From an uncultured Aquimarina sp. (lineage in GTDB: Bacteria > Bacteroidota > Bacteroidia > Flavobacteriales > Flavobacteriaceae): DNA of 64,000 nt. Positions 16,976 through 26,723 of the stretch are shown here, piece by piece. The stretch spans positions 124,001 through 188,000 of the forward strand of contig CANMDH010000001.1 of NCBI GenBank assembly GCA_947496555.1. Direction: 5' to 3'. The position numbers and the translations under genes are program-made. The notes beneath the pieces are model-generated. The model made no database searches, was not told the origin of the DNA, and saw only the letters and a program-made list of their open reading frames with translations. Within the stretch, counting starts at the first letter, position 1. Each line of letters opens with the position of its first letter.

Positions 16976-19045
16976 TTACCAGATTTGAACTCTCTTATCT
17001 GATTCTAAATACATTTTATCACCTTCTTTGATATCAAACGCATCGTAAAATTCTTGTACATTTAATAAAGGCTGGATAGCTCTGGTTGTCCCAGGAGAAT
17101 GTGGATCTGTTTTAATCTGAGTTCTTAACGCATCTTCTCTGATTTTTGTTCTCCATACGGTAGCCCAAGACATGAAGAAACGTTGTTCGGCAGTAAATCC
17201 ATCGATATCTTCAGGCCTTCCGTTTTCTGCAAAATGTAATTGCAAACCATCGTAAGCTCCTAATACACCTCCAAGATCACCAATATTTTCACCTAAGGTA
17301 AATTTACCATTAATAAAAACACTGTCAAGCACCTCAATAGCACTATACTGTTCTGCTAAGGCATTTCCTCTTTCAGTAAAAGCTTTAAGATCATCTTCGG
17401 ACCACCAATTTTTAAGGTTTCCATCGGAGTCGAAACGAGCTCCTGAGTCATCAAAAGCATGAGATATCTCATGACCAATTACAGCTCCTATTCCTCCATA
17501 ATTAACAGCCTCATCTGCTGTATAATTATAAAAAGGAGGTTGTAAAATAGCTGCAGGAAATACTATTTCATTATTCAAAGGGTTGAAATAGGCATTAACC
17601 GTTTGCGGAGACATACCCCACTTGGTTTTATCAACAGGCTCACCAATATCTTCAAAGTTTTTTTCTTGTGCCCATTTGTTTACAGCGGCCATATTTTCAA
17701 AATAGGTCTTATCTGCAGAAACATCCATTTTAGAATAATCTTCCCACTTATCCGGATACCCTATTTTAACTGTAAACTTATCAAGTTTTTCAATTGCTTT
17801 TAGTTTTGTTTCCTCTCCCATCCAATCTAATTTCTGAATACGAGCTTTGTAAGCTTTGATTACGTTAGCAATCATTTTTTCAGCTTTAGCCTTAGCTTCA
17901 GGAGGGAATTTTTCATCAACATATAACTGACCTAAAGCTTCACCTACCGCTCTATTAACCGTAGCCAGTGCACGTTCATTAGCAGGACGCTGTTCTTTTT
18001 GACCTCGTAAATACTTACTATAAAACTCCCAGTTAGCTGCCTCAATATCTGTTGTCAACCTTCCAGCTGCGCTATTGAAAGTATCCCATTTTAACAAGGT
18101 TTTTATATCCTCGATTGATGTACTCTTTAAGAATCCATCTAATGCCTTGGTATATCTTAATTGGGCAACAATAATCGTATCAAACTTTTTTGTAATACCC
18201 AGATCACTTACTAATTTATTAAAATCAATTGAAGATAGCATTGCATCAGCCTCAGCAACTGTTCTAGGATTATTGTAGTTACGAGCGTCTCTTCTTTCTA
18301 CCTTATTCAACCTTGGTTCAGCAAGTTTTGTTTCAAGTTCAAGAACTTTATTAGCAGCTGCTGTTGCATCTGACTCTGAGTCTCCAAGCATTTTCAGCAT
18401 CCTAACAATATGCTTTTTATATTCTTCACGAATTTCTTTGGACTTTTCATCCTGATCCAAATAATAATCCCTTTCTGGCAACCCTAATCCGCTAGCTCCT
18501 AGGTATACTGCATTCATAGAACTATTGTTCAAATCTGCCTGTACCCCTACGCCCATAAATGGCGAAGAAACCGATGGGTTCTTGGCTAATACAGTTTGCA
18601 TGTCTGTAAGGTTTTTTATAGAGGCAATATCATCCAGCGCTCCTTGTAATGGTTTCAAACCAGCTTCATTTCGAGCTACGGTATCCAATTTGGTATCAAA
18701 AATGGCAAGAGCTTTTGCCTGATCAGTTTTAGGTCCATATTTCCCACTCTCTTTTGCATTGGCTAAAATTTCCAATACATCATTGTCGGTGGATTTACGA
18801 AGCACTCCAAACCCTCCCCAGCGGGTACGGTCTGCAGGAATTTCGGTATTTTTCATCCAGCTACCATTAACATAATTATAGAAATCCTCTTTAGGACTAA
18901 CTCTAGTATCCATATTTTCTAGCACTATTCCAGGAATTTTTTCTACTTCGGCAGCATCTGCAGTATCTTTTGTTTCCTTTTTACAACTGACAAAAGCAAA
19001 AACAAATGCAGCTAAAAAATACACATTTTTCATTTTTATATTCAT
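16976..19045 (-). CDS. M13-family zinc metallopeptidase, lipoprotein
   Basis: This 689-residue protein belongs to the neprilysin/PepO family. The zinc site HEISH occurs near residue 525 in GAVIGHEISHAFDDSGARFD, the third ligand in ENIGDLGGV, and the substrate motif as VNAYFNPLNNEIVFPAAILQ. The N-terminus has a lipoprotein signal ending in FAFVSCKK, so it is probably anchored to a membrane facing the periplasm or outside. It likely degrades short peptides. An internal methionine at residue 5 is a possible alternative start. It is a single-gene unit with a terminator behind it. Confidence 0.92.
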   Translation of the reverse strand: MNIKMKNVYFLAAFVFAFVSCKKETKDTADAAEVEKIPGIVLENMDTRVSPKEDFYNYVNGSWMKNTEIPADRTRWGGFGVLRKSTDNDVLEILANAKESGKYGPKTDQAKALAIFDTKLDTVARNEAGLKPLQGALDDIASIKNLTDMQTVLAKNPSVSSPFMGVGVQADLNNSSMNAVYLGASGLGLPERDYYLDQDEKSKEIREEYKKHIVRMLKMLGDSESDATAAANKVLELETKLAEPRLNKVERRDARNYNNPRTVAEADAMLSSIDFNKLVSDLGITKKFDTIIVAQLRYTKALDGFLKSTSIEDIKTLLKWDTFNSAAGRLTTDIEAANWEFYSKYLRGQKEQRPANERALATVNRAVGEALGQLYVDEKFPPEAKAKAEKMIANVIKAYKARIQKLDWMGEETKLKAIEKLDKFTVKIGYPDKWEDYSKMDVSADKTYFENMAAVNKWAQEKNFEDIGEPVDKTKWGMSPQTVNAYFNPLNNEIVFPAAILQPPFYNYTADEAVNYGGIGAVIGHEISHAFDDSGARFDSDGNLKNWWSEDDLKAFTERGNALAEQYSAIEVLDSVFINGKFTLGENIGDLGGVLGAYDGLQLHFAENGRPEDIDGFTAEQRFFMSWATVWRTKIREDALRTQIKTDPHSPGTTRAIQPLLNVQEFYDAFDIKEGDKMYLESDKRVQIW

Positions 19046-19680
19046 TGTGTTATTAAATTGAGATTAGTTATTAATAATTTGACGTTACAAATAAGAATCT
19101 GTTACGCAAATAAGGGTGGAATTTATATAAAATGTCAGAAGTTTTCCTCTTAAACAAGTTTTTTTAACGAAAAAATAAGAACCTACAAACAATAAAGGTT
19201 TGAAAAACAATATTTTATACGCGTTCTGAAATTTTGAATGTTAAAGCCAGTTTTTACCTAAAAAATTAAAGAAAATATACTTTTGTTTATAACCATGGGC
19301 TTTTGAAATACTCTTAGTTATGAAAATGGTAATTATTTAAAGATACGGCTTTACTTTATTTAATAAAACTTCATGTCAAAATCACATTTCAGACTATTAA
19401 ACCCTGAAAACGAAATAAATAACTCATATAAAAGGTTATTTTGTTAAAAAAAACAAAAAAATTAACATTTGTTAAACTGCTAGTATTTATGGGCCATGAC
19501 AGATAATAGAGATATCTGCAGGGTACAAAAAATCAATATTAAACACTCGAAAAATGCATTTTTAACATAAAAAATTGTATATTGTCGTTGATTTAATGTT
19601 TTACACCGAATATAAATCTGTAATTGTAGGTTTTTACTTACTTTTTTAAAATTAAGGTTTAACCCCAAAAACCAAACTTT
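19046..19680. other. 635-bp intergenic region without a convincing gene
   Basis: The stretch lies between the divergent M13 peptidase gene and the secreted-protein gene at 19681. It is very AT-rich with many stop codons. A TACTTTTG box at 19278-19285 (plus strand) matches TAnnTTTG but is about 400 bp from the next gene. A 62-codon ORF on the minus strand (19480-19668) has no features of a real protein. I see no clear structured RNA or repeat here. Confidence 0.4.
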
Positions 19681-20214
19681 ATGAGAACATTTTTACCCAT
19701 TTTAGCTTTGTTTTTAACAAGCGTTACTTTTGCAAATACAAAAATTGACATTTCCTACAAACTTATGTATGTTACAGAAAATACTGTAATTGACGGTTTA
19801 GATGAAAATACTGAAGAAGGCGTTATTTTTATTACAGAAAGTTTACATCTTGAGGCGGGAGCCAGAATAAAAGTAAGAAACGCATGCCTTATAATTCTTG
19901 GCGATCTTTCTGGTACTGGTATTATTGATATTGATCAGACTGCCACTGTTACTCTTGAAGGAGAAAAACAAGGAAGAGTTACTTTTATTAATAGATTTTT
20001 GGCTGATGACACATGTCAGCAAAGTACAGATCAAAAAACTTTTAAACATATTATAGAAGTACCTCAAGGTCTAAAATATAGTTTATACTCTATGGATGGC
20101 AGACTATTAGACAAAGGAGAAATAGATGATTATATTCACTACCTATCTGATCCTAAAACATATTTGATAAAAATAGAAGGATATAAATTAAAAAAATACG
20201 TCTTTAAAGGCTAA
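19681..20214 (+). CDS. Secreted protein with a possible T9SS-like C-terminal domain
   Basis: The 177-residue protein has a clear signal peptide (MRTFLPILALFLTSVTFA). The middle has beta-strand-like stretches (EGVIFITESLHLEAGARIKV, TGIIDIDQTATVTLEG) recalling filamentous or right-handed beta folds. The end, from about residue 135 (SLYSMDGRLLDKG, then YLIKIEGYKLKKYVFKG), resembles the type A sorting domain used by the type IX secretion system in Bacteroidota. I do not recognise the family. A terminator follows the gene directly, so it is a single-gene unit. Confidence 0.75.
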   Translation: MRTFLPILALFLTSVTFANTKIDISYKLMYVTENTVIDGLDENTEEGVIFITESLHLEAGARIKVRNACLIILGDLSGTGIIDIDQTATVTLEGEKQGRVTFINRFLADDTCQQSTDQKTFKHIIEVPQGLKYSLYSMDGRLLDKGEIDDYIHYLSDPKTYLIKIEGYKLKKYVFKG

Positions 20215-20242
20215 CCTATTATCATTAAAAGTAAGGTTTAGG

Positions 20243-20276
20243 ATCCACGATAAATATTTTGTCGTGGATTTTTTTT
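20243..20276 (+). terminator. Terminator after the secreted-protein gene
   Basis: ATCCACGA (20243-20250) pairs with TCGTGGAT (20262-20269), followed by an unbroken run of T. This is a canonical intrinsic terminator for the gene ending at 20214. Confidence 0.88.
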
Positions 20277-20440
20277 GGCAACCTCTTTGAATGTGTTTTT
20301 CAGGTTGGTTTTAACAATTACTGTTGGTATTTCAAAAAAAGCTATATTTAACATGTAAAAACTCCCTTCAAATAAACGAATTACCTCCAATTTGTAGAAT
20401 ACTAATTGACGTAAAGCCCCTAGTCTAAAGATAAATTATT

Positions 20441-21841
20441 ATGCGAGTATCATGGTTCAAATCTGAAGCAGCAAAATATACATTCTACGGAATGACATTT
20501 GGATTTATTTTTCCAATTCTGGCTACCAGTATTGATATTGCCAAACTTGGCTTGGAATTCTCTTGGGGATCAGTAATGTTTGTACAGCATAATTACCCTA
20601 TTCACTACATTATTGATACAGCCCCAATATTTTTAGGACTATTTGCCATGTTTGGTGGGCGAAATCTAGATAAATTAAAGGAAAAGAATCAGCAAATTTT
20701 GAAGGCTTCAAAATTCAAACAGGATTTTCTTGCTAATATGAGTCATGAAATCAGAACTCCCATGGTTGGAGTTGTGGGTATGATAGATTTATTATTAAAA
20801 AACACAAAACTAGACGAAATTCAAAAAGAATATGTAAACACCATACATCGGTCTTCCCATAATCTGCTGGAAATACTAAATCAAATTTTAGATCTATCAA
20901 AAATGGAGGCAGGAAAACTCGAACTATCCCCTACAACCACCAATTTTAAAGGTCTTATAAATCAAAATGTTGATCTTTTTCTAGCAACGGCCAAGGCCAA
21001 AGAAATAGAAATCTTTTCTGAATACTCAAAAGAATTACCCGAGACGGTAATTGCAGACAAGAATCGTCTTGGGCAAATCATCTCTAATCTTATAGGTAAT
21101 GCTATAAAATTTACAGATAAGGGTACTGTCAAAATAAAAGCATCTTTACTTTCAAAAAACAATGATGAGTTAACAATTAAAGTTGAAGTAATTGATTCTG
21201 GAGTTGGAATCAGCAAAAAGGATCAGGAAAAGTTGTTTAATCGTTACAGCCAATTTCATGAAACCTCAATTAATACCGGTGAAGGAAGTGGTTTGGGGTT
21301 AGCAATCTGTAAAAAATTGGTTCCGCTTATGCAAGGAAAATTGGGTGTAACTAGTGAATTAGGGGAGGGAAGTAATTTTTGGTTCACTTACAAGGCAAAA
21401 ATATCACATACCAAGGTGGTTCCCGAAAACGAAACATCGATCAGCCTAACAAAGCAGACATATAATCTGCATGTTTTATTAGTTGAAGATTCTGATACAA
21501 ACATATTGGTGTCCAAACAAATTCTAAAATATCTTGGTTGTACGGTAGATGTTGCAAAAGACGGTCAGAAAGCTGTAGAACTTTTCAAAGAGGATACATA
21601 CGATCTAATACTTATGGATATCAATTTGCCAAAGTTAGATGGAGTTAGCACTTGCACCCAGATTAGAAAAAACTTCAAAAAAGTCCCCCCCATTATAGCG
21701 TTAACCTCAAATGCATTGCCCGGTGATGCAGAAAGATTTATAGCTCAAGGTCTTGATGATTACATTACAAAACCATTTACAACTGAAATCTTGAATATCA
21801 AACTAAGAAATTGGTTCGGAGATCATTATCAACATCATTAA
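20441..21841 (+). CDS. Hybrid sensor histidine kinase/response regulator
   Basis: The 466-residue protein has two N-terminal membrane segments (about 15-32 and 55-72) with only a short loop between, then a HisKA domain with the phospho-accepting H102 in NMSHEIRTPMVG, an ATPase domain (N box NLIGNAIKFTDKG, G boxes DSGVGI and GSGLGLAI) and a C-terminal receiver with phosphorylation site D393 in LMDINLPKLDG. No DNA-binding domain follows, so the phosphate probably passes to a partner by a phosphorelay. No external sensor domain is visible. Neighbours give no hint of its signal. Confidence 0.92.
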   Translation: MRVSWFKSEAAKYTFYGMTFGFIFPILATSIDIAKLGLEFSWGSVMFVQHNYPIHYIIDTAPIFLGLFAMFGGRNLDKLKEKNQQILKASKFKQDFLANMSHEIRTPMVGVVGMIDLLLKNTKLDEIQKEYVNTIHRSSHNLLEILNQILDLSKMEAGKLELSPTTTNFKGLINQNVDLFLATAKAKEIEIFSEYSKELPETVIADKNRLGQIISNLIGNAIKFTDKGTVKIKASLLSKNNDELTIKVEVIDSGVGISKKDQEKLFNRYSQFHETSINTGEGSGLGLAICKKLVPLMQGKLGVTSELGEGSNFWFTYKAKISHTKVVPENETSISLTKQTYNLHVLLVEDSDTNILVSKQILKYLGCTVDVAKDGQKAVELFKEDTYDLILMDINLPKLDGVSTCTQIRKNFKKVPPIIALTSNALPGDAERFIAQGLDDYITKPFTTEILNIKLRNWFGDHYQHH

Positions 21842-21964
21842 GAATGAGCCACTCTAAAAATTAATTGTTTTTACAGTATTAACAAAATACTTCTGTTAAA
21901 TTTATTATCTTGTAGATTATGATAACAGGTTCGTAAATAGAATTCTAAACTAAAAACTCAAGCC

Positions 21965-23275
21965 ATGAACCAAAAAAATATTTTTAATTATAAAAAACAT
22001 CTGATTCCTTTATTATTTGCAGTTCTTACTATTGGATTTTCTACCAAGGTACAAGCATTTAGTTATTTTCAAGATTTGGGTACACAAGATAACCCTATAA
22101 ATTATAATGAATACAAAGGATTAGTTATAGATGATAACAGCAATAGACCTTTGGTATCTGCTACCGTATCAGTAAATGGTACAAATATCTCGACAGTTAC
22201 TAATGATGAAGGGAAATTTTTATTAAAAGTTCCTAAGAATCTTTCTGATAGTGACGTTACTGTCTCTTATCTAGGATATAGGGATAAAGTTATTGGTCTA
22301 TCAAAATTTGGTGATAATGTAATGAAAATAAAACTGGCATTATCTGTAACAGAACTATCAGAAGTAAATATTGATCCAAAAGATCCTGAAGCCCTTATAA
22401 GAGCTGTGATGAAGAAAAAGGGAACAAATTATCTTAGCGATAACACAATTATGACTGCTTTTTATAGAGAAACTATAAAAAAGCGAAGAAGTTATGTTTC
22501 GCTGTCAGAAGCTGTAGTAGACGTGTATAAAAACCCTTATTTATCCAGTAAGACCGACATCATTAAATTGTATAAGGCTCGAAAAAGTGCTGATTATAAA
22601 AAATTAGATACACTAACCGTAAAACTTCAGGGAGGACCCACTAGTACATTATATATTGATGTTATGAAAAACCCTGAAATTTTGTTTACCGATAATTTAA
22701 TAGAGACTTACCAATTTAGTTTTGGCAAATCAACCAAAATAAATGATCGCCATATTTATGTATTGAATTTCAAACAACGTCCTTATATAGAAGAGCCTAT
22801 GTATTATGGTAAACTATTCATAGATTCTGAAACCTTGGCAATGACTAAGGCAATCTTTAGTTTGAATACTGAAAATAAGGAAGAGGTAAGTAAGATGTTC
22901 GTTAGAAAAAAACCTAGAAATGCAAAGGTATACCCTACAGAAGCTACTTACAATATTGATTATCGTGAAAAAGACGGAAAATGGTATTATGGATATGGAA
23001 GAATTGATTTGACCATAAAAATTAATTGGAAAAAGAAATTATTTAATTCTGTCTATAAGCTAAATGTTGAAATGGCAATTACCGATTGGAAGAAAAATCT
23101 GGATAAGGAAACATTAAAACCTAAAGATCGATTAAAATCTTCAGTGGTTATTGCAGATGAAGCGTCGGGGTTTTCTGATCCAAGATTTTGGGGTGAATAC
23201 AATGTCATTGAACCAGAAAAATCAATCGAATCTGCTATTAGAAAGATTCAGAAACAGCTTAGAAAGTTAAATTAG
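21965..23275 (+). CDS. Carboxypeptidase-like regulatory-domain protein, exported
   Basis: The 436-residue protein has an N-terminal signal region (LIPLLFAVLTIGFSTKVQAF), then a CarboxypepD_reg-like beta-sandwich (residues about 45-120: KGLVIDDNSNRPLVSATVSVNGTNISTVTNDEG). The rest is a large domain common in Bacteroidota exported proteins, starting PEALIRAVMKKKGTNYL. Such proteins sit in the cell envelope and have no known enzymatic role. The gene stands alone, with a good terminator at 23302-23330. Confidence 0.82.
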   Translation: MNQKNIFNYKKHLIPLLFAVLTIGFSTKVQAFSYFQDLGTQDNPINYNEYKGLVIDDNSNRPLVSATVSVNGTNISTVTNDEGKFLLKVPKNLSDSDVTVSYLGYRDKVIGLSKFGDNVMKIKLALSVTELSEVNIDPKDPEALIRAVMKKKGTNYLSDNTIMTAFYRETIKKRRSYVSLSEAVVDVYKNPYLSSKTDIIKLYKARKSADYKKLDTLTVKLQGGPTSTLYIDVMKNPEILFTDNLIETYQFSFGKSTKINDRHIYVLNFKQRPYIEEPMYYGKLFIDSETLAMTKAIFSLNTENKEEVSKMFVRKKPRNAKVYPTEATYNIDYREKDGKWYYGYGRIDLTIKINWKKKLFNSVYKLNVEMAITDWKKNLDKETLKPKDRLKSSVVIADEASGFSDPRFWGEYNVIEPEKSIESAIRKIQKQLRKLN

Positions 23276-23301
23276 GATAAAAAGCGCAAAATATAAAATC
23301 A

Positions 23302-23330
23302 AAGAACACGCATAGAGCGTGTTCTTTTTT
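23302..23330 (+). terminator. Terminator after the regulatory-domain protein gene
   Basis: AAGAACACGC (23302-23311) pairs with GCGTGTTCTT (23317-23326), followed by T6. It ends the transcript of the gene stopping at 23275. Confidence 0.9.
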
Positions 23331-23456
23331 ATTGCAATTTATCGTCGTTATCAGCTATACTATTTTTACTAATTTTATAACGGAAAAAATATGGGTTGCA
23401 ACACCTTAAATTCTTGCCAGTCGTTAACATAAAAACATCTATACAAAAATCACAAT

Positions 23457-24908
23457 TTGAAGAGAATAATATTTATTGTACTTTTTTCGATAATTACAAA
23501 TATTCTATATGCCCAAAAACATATTGACTCCCTAGCGGCTGTAAAAGACTTCCAAATTTTTGAAAATATATTGAAAAAAGGACATCCAAGCCTATATGAA
23601 TATACAAAACAAGATTCGTTGGATTATCTTTTTGAAACGACCAAAGAGTCCATAACTCAAAATGTTTCTGATATAGATCTGTACAAAAAAATGCTTCAGG
23701 TAACTAGTAGAATTAAAGACGGTCATCTTTTACTTTTTGCTCCAAATACTATAAAAACAGAACAGTATTATTTTCCATTAGTATTAAAAATAATCAATAA
23801 TCACTTTTATACAGACACTGATGATTTTGGAATTCCTATAGGGTCAAAGATTGGTAAGATCAATGGAAAGGAAGCTTCAAAAATTTTGGAAGATTTAAAA
23901 AAATACTCCGCCGCAGATGGTTATAACATTACCAAAAAATACAGAGACATTGAATTAAAATTTGGAGCATTTTATGCTTACGAATATGGTATTACCAAAG
24001 AATTTATAGTAGAATATACAGATCCTACCGGCATGGTAAAATCTATTGATCTGAAAGCTGAGTCCTTTGTAACCGTAAAACTTAGAAATACCAAAAGAAA
24101 TTCATACTTCGCCAAATTTCACAAACAAGAGAACGGTTTTGATTTTTTCAAGAATTACATAAACAAAAAGGACCCATTTGTTTATTACAAGGAATACCTA
24201 AGCACAGCCGTTTTGACCGTTAACTCATTTGGAGTAGACATAAAAACATTCAAATCCAACCTTGTTAGGATTTTTAAAGAGTTAAAGAAAAAGGAAATTA
24301 AAAACCTAATCATTGACGTGCGTAATAATGATGGTGGCTTTAGACCAAATGCAGTTCACCTTTATTCTTTCATAGCTAGAAAACCATTTAAACAAATAGT
24401 GAGTGAACGAGTAATATCCTTAACCGTACGGGAAAAAGAACACGCAACAAGGACATTTTTAAATGAGAAAGAATTTCTAACCGATAGATTCAAGTATCAT
24501 CCGGTTTATGATGGCTGGAAATTAAATTTTGATGACCTAGAAGCTCTAATGGTACCAGACCGAAACAGATTTAAAGGAAAAGTATATATACTTACTAGTG
24601 GAACCACTTTTTCTGCTGCATCTACCTTTTGTATTAATGCAAAAAACGAGGATATCACTCTTATTGGGGAAGAAACAGGAGGCGACTATTATTCATTTAA
24701 CGGGCAGTTTCCTGTTTATTACGAATTTCCGAACTCAAAAATTGTAATGGTCATGTCTATGGTTAAAGTAGAAAATTTTGTAAAAGACAAAACCATCAAA
24801 AAAGGTTTTGGGACTCCGCCAGATAGATATATCAACCTTTCCGTAGAAAACCTAAAAGAAGGTACAGATCCACTTCTTGACTATCTTTTTAGGTTAATTA
24901 AAGGGTAA
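23457..24908 (+). CDS. S41-family peptidase, secreted
   Basis: The 483-residue protein has a signal peptide (MKRIIFIVLFSIITNILYAQ) and the tail-specific protease core: a PDZ-like stretch (GSKIGKINGKEASKILEDL), then LIIDVRNNDGGF, and the catalytic-serine segment LTSGTTFSAAS followed by LIGEETGGDYYS. The start codon is TTG at 23457, chosen because the full signal peptide follows it directly. It probably acts in the periplasm or at the cell surface on unknown substrates. No operon partner is visible. Confidence 0.87.
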   Translation: MKRIIFIVLFSIITNILYAQKHIDSLAAVKDFQIFENILKKGHPSLYEYTKQDSLDYLFETTKESITQNVSDIDLYKKMLQVTSRIKDGHLLLFAPNTIKTEQYYFPLVLKIINNHFYTDTDDFGIPIGSKIGKINGKEASKILEDLKKYSAADGYNITKKYRDIELKFGAFYAYEYGITKEFIVEYTDPTGMVKSIDLKAESFVTVKLRNTKRNSYFAKFHKQENGFDFFKNYINKKDPFVYYKEYLSTAVLTVNSFGVDIKTFKSNLVRIFKELKKKEIKNLIIDVRNNDGGFRPNAVHLYSFIARKPFKQIVSERVISLTVREKEHATRTFLNEKEFLTDRFKYHPVYDGWKLNFDDLEALMVPDRNRFKGKVYILTSGTTFSAASTFCINAKNEDITLIGEETGGDYYSFNGQFPVYYEFPNSKIVMVMSMVKVENFVKDKTIKKGFGTPPDRYINLSVENLKEGTDPLLDYLFRLIKG

Positions 24909-24923
24909 TATCATTTTTAAATC

Positions 24924-25157
24924 TTATTGGATATAAGTATTCACACTCGTAATGAGTCTACAAGAACTGTGCAACATTTGTTTAAATCTAAGTGCCAGAT
25001 TTTCATCATCAAATTTCATAGCTTCGGTAATGCTATCTGATAAGACAAGTTCTCCTATTAAGTATTCAACAAAATAATTTTGATCCTCGGTTAAAAGCAC
25101 GTATTCGGTCATAGTGTAAATTTGCAAAAGGACTTCAAGCTTTCTGTCATAATCCAT
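24924..25157 (-). CDS. Small hypothetical protein
   Basis: This 77-residue ORF encodes a mostly helical acidic protein (EVLLQIYTMTEYVLLTEDQNYFVEYLIGELVLSDSITEAMKF). Composition and codon use look like a real gene, and it fills the convergent gap after the S41 peptidase. I do not recognise a family. No membrane helix or signal is present. Confidence 0.6.
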   Translation of the reverse strand: MDYDRKLEVLLQIYTMTEYVLLTEDQNYFVEYLIGELVLSDSITEAMKFDDENLALRFKQMLHSSCRLITSVNTYIQ

Positions 25158-25307
25158 TCAAGCCTTTCAAATACAATGCTAAAAATAAATTTTAATTGAA
25201 TACGCTAAAAGTATGTATCAAATACTTTTACACAGAACTATTAACAACACATTTTTTTTGTTTGAGGTATAATTGTTGATGTACAGAAAAAATACTAATC
25301 AACAATT

Positions 25308-25805
25308 ATGAAAAACTATATTTTTATTCTATTCCTTATCGGCCTTGTATCATGTTCAAAAAAAGAGAAATCCTATACACTTCCCGAAAATGCAATCGAA
25401 TTATTGGCAGGCCAATCTGGTAAGACCTGGAAAATTGCCTGGAGATATAATGATGGTACCCGAATGAATATGGCCGGTTGTTTTCTTACCTATAAGATCA
25501 CCTACTCTCCAGAAGGAACAATTAAAGATAACAACGCAGAACAAGAAAACTGTGGTCCATCTCTACTAGGTACATGGGAAATCATTACTCATAAGAAAGA
25601 AAAATCTTATGTAAAATGGAATAGTGATCAATTACCAGAAATCATGAACACAAAGAAAAATCATAAGTATTTTAAAATCCTTCAACTTGAAAAGGATACT
25701 TTAAAATTACAGTACCGACATAAACAATTTTCTTCGGAAAGCATTTTTGTCGATACATTTGTTCCCGAGCACATAGATGTAAAAGATAGAGACTTCCATA
25801 GGTAA
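25308..25805 (+). CDS. Lipocalin-like lipoprotein of unknown function
   Basis: The 165-residue protein carries a lipoprotein signal with lipobox GLVSC at residues 12-16. The mature part has the order of a small beta-barrel lipoprotein: GQSGKTWKIAWRYNDGT, TYKITYSPEGTIKDN, GTWEIITHKKEKSYVKW, YFKILQLEKDTLKLQYRH. Such lipocalin-like lipoproteins are common in Bacteroidota and usually of unknown role. A long inverted repeat follows as terminator. It appears to be a single-gene unit. Confidence 0.75.
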   Translation: MKNYIFILFLIGLVSCSKKEKSYTLPENAIELLAGQSGKTWKIAWRYNDGTRMNMAGCFLTYKITYSPEGTIKDNNAEQENCGPSLLGTWEIITHKKEKSYVKWNSDQLPEIMNTKKNHKYFKILQLEKDTLKLQYRHKQFSSESIFVDTFVPEHIDVKDRDFHR

Positions 25806-25814
25806 GATATATTT

Positions 25815-25860
25815 TAACCCGGATTATGTAGTAGAAAATCTAATACATAATCCGGGTTTA
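25815..25860 (+). terminator. Terminator after the lipocalin-like gene
   Basis: AACCCGGATTATGTA (25816-25830) pairs perfectly over 15 bp with TACATAATCCGGGTT (25844-25858). The T-run after it is short, so it may act mainly as an mRNA-end stabiliser. Confidence 0.75.
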
Positions 25861-25992
25861 ATGCAAAAAACGGCCATGAATTTAATCATGACCGAAAAAT
25901 CTAAACTAATTATATTAATTCGTAATTACAGTATACAAATTATAATTAAATAGCAATCTGACTTGCAAATCAATAAACATAACTAATGTTTG

Positions 25993-26328
25993 TTAGCTAT
26001 GATTTACTCCGATCTTCCGCAGTAGACCAATCTCAATGTACTCTGATATTTTATCGTATTTGTCTATTTTATCTGTTTGTATTGGGATCCAGCCATCAAT
26101 TTTGATTCTGTCATTTGGATTGCTACTAAAAAACATTTCATATTCATAATTCATTGACCCATTTTTTGCAAACGTCGCTGCCGAAGCATTCTTTAGCTTA
26201 TCTGCTATTCTTTTTCTTACAATTTCAATCTTGGATGACAAGTCTAGGGTTTCTGTATCCCTATGCACTTCTACATCCAAAAACTCAGCGATCGAGGCCA
26301 TTATTACTTCATCTAAATTCATATGCAT
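25993..26328 (-). CDS. Hypothetical protein
   Basis: This 111-residue soluble protein (alternative start two residues in, at the second methionine) has no domain I recognise. It begins with an acidic helical part (LDEVIMASIAEFLDVEVH) and has a likely beta-hairpin in NYEYEMFFSSNPNDRIKIDGWIPIQ. It stands alone between terminators, with a 395-bp upstream region that contains three evenly spaced TACCC motifs. Reality is supported by codon use and isolation; function is unknown. Confidence 0.65.
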   Translation of the reverse strand: MHMNLDEVIMASIAEFLDVEVHRDTETLDLSSKIEIVRKRIADKLKNASAATFAKNGSMNYEYEMFFSSNPNDRIKIDGWIPIQTDKIDKYDKISEYIEIGLLRKIGVNHS

Positions 26329-26385
26329 AAACTTTGGTTACTATTTAATATCTTAAACATTACTAATTTTAAATAAAAGCATTTG

Positions 26386-26500
26386 TACCCCTAAAAAAAT
26401 AAGGGTTAATAACTATAAAATCAATTTATTTGAACAAATACCCTATAAAAACATGGTCAAATCTATTGATAAAGTATCAAAAAATAAAAAGTACCCTATT
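26386..26500. promoter_or_regulatory. Three TACCC motifs spaced 53 bp apart
   Basis: Within the 395-bp gene-free stretch 26329-26723 the words TACCCCTAAAAAAA, TACCCTATAAAAAC and TACCCTATTAAAAA begin at 26386, 26439 and 26492, exactly 53 bp apart each time, about five helical turns. The first copy is part of an inverted repeat with AAGGGTTA at 26401-26408. They lie upstream of the hypothetical gene starting at 26328 (minus strand). A cooperative protein-binding array is possible. I see nothing else in the stretch. Confidence 0.4.
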
Positions 26501-26723
26501 AAAAATCGAATTAAGGAGAAATATTTATGCTTTACTAAAAAATTGAATATTGAAATTATTTATTTAATAATTCAAGCACCAAAAAAAAGGTTTTTTTGCA
26601 GAAATACTTTCTATCTAAAATCATAAGAATTTCTTAACAAATTGCTAATATAATGTTAGAAAAGCTTTTGATTTTAATACTTCAGGCAGGATATCAAAAC
26701 CAATCGAAGATATTAGAAACACA

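Noticed and set aside
19480-19668. A 62-codon ORF on the minus strand in the 19-kb gap.
   Set aside because: Composition does not look like a protein, there is no promoter or conserved motif, and it ends in the promoter region of a real gene.
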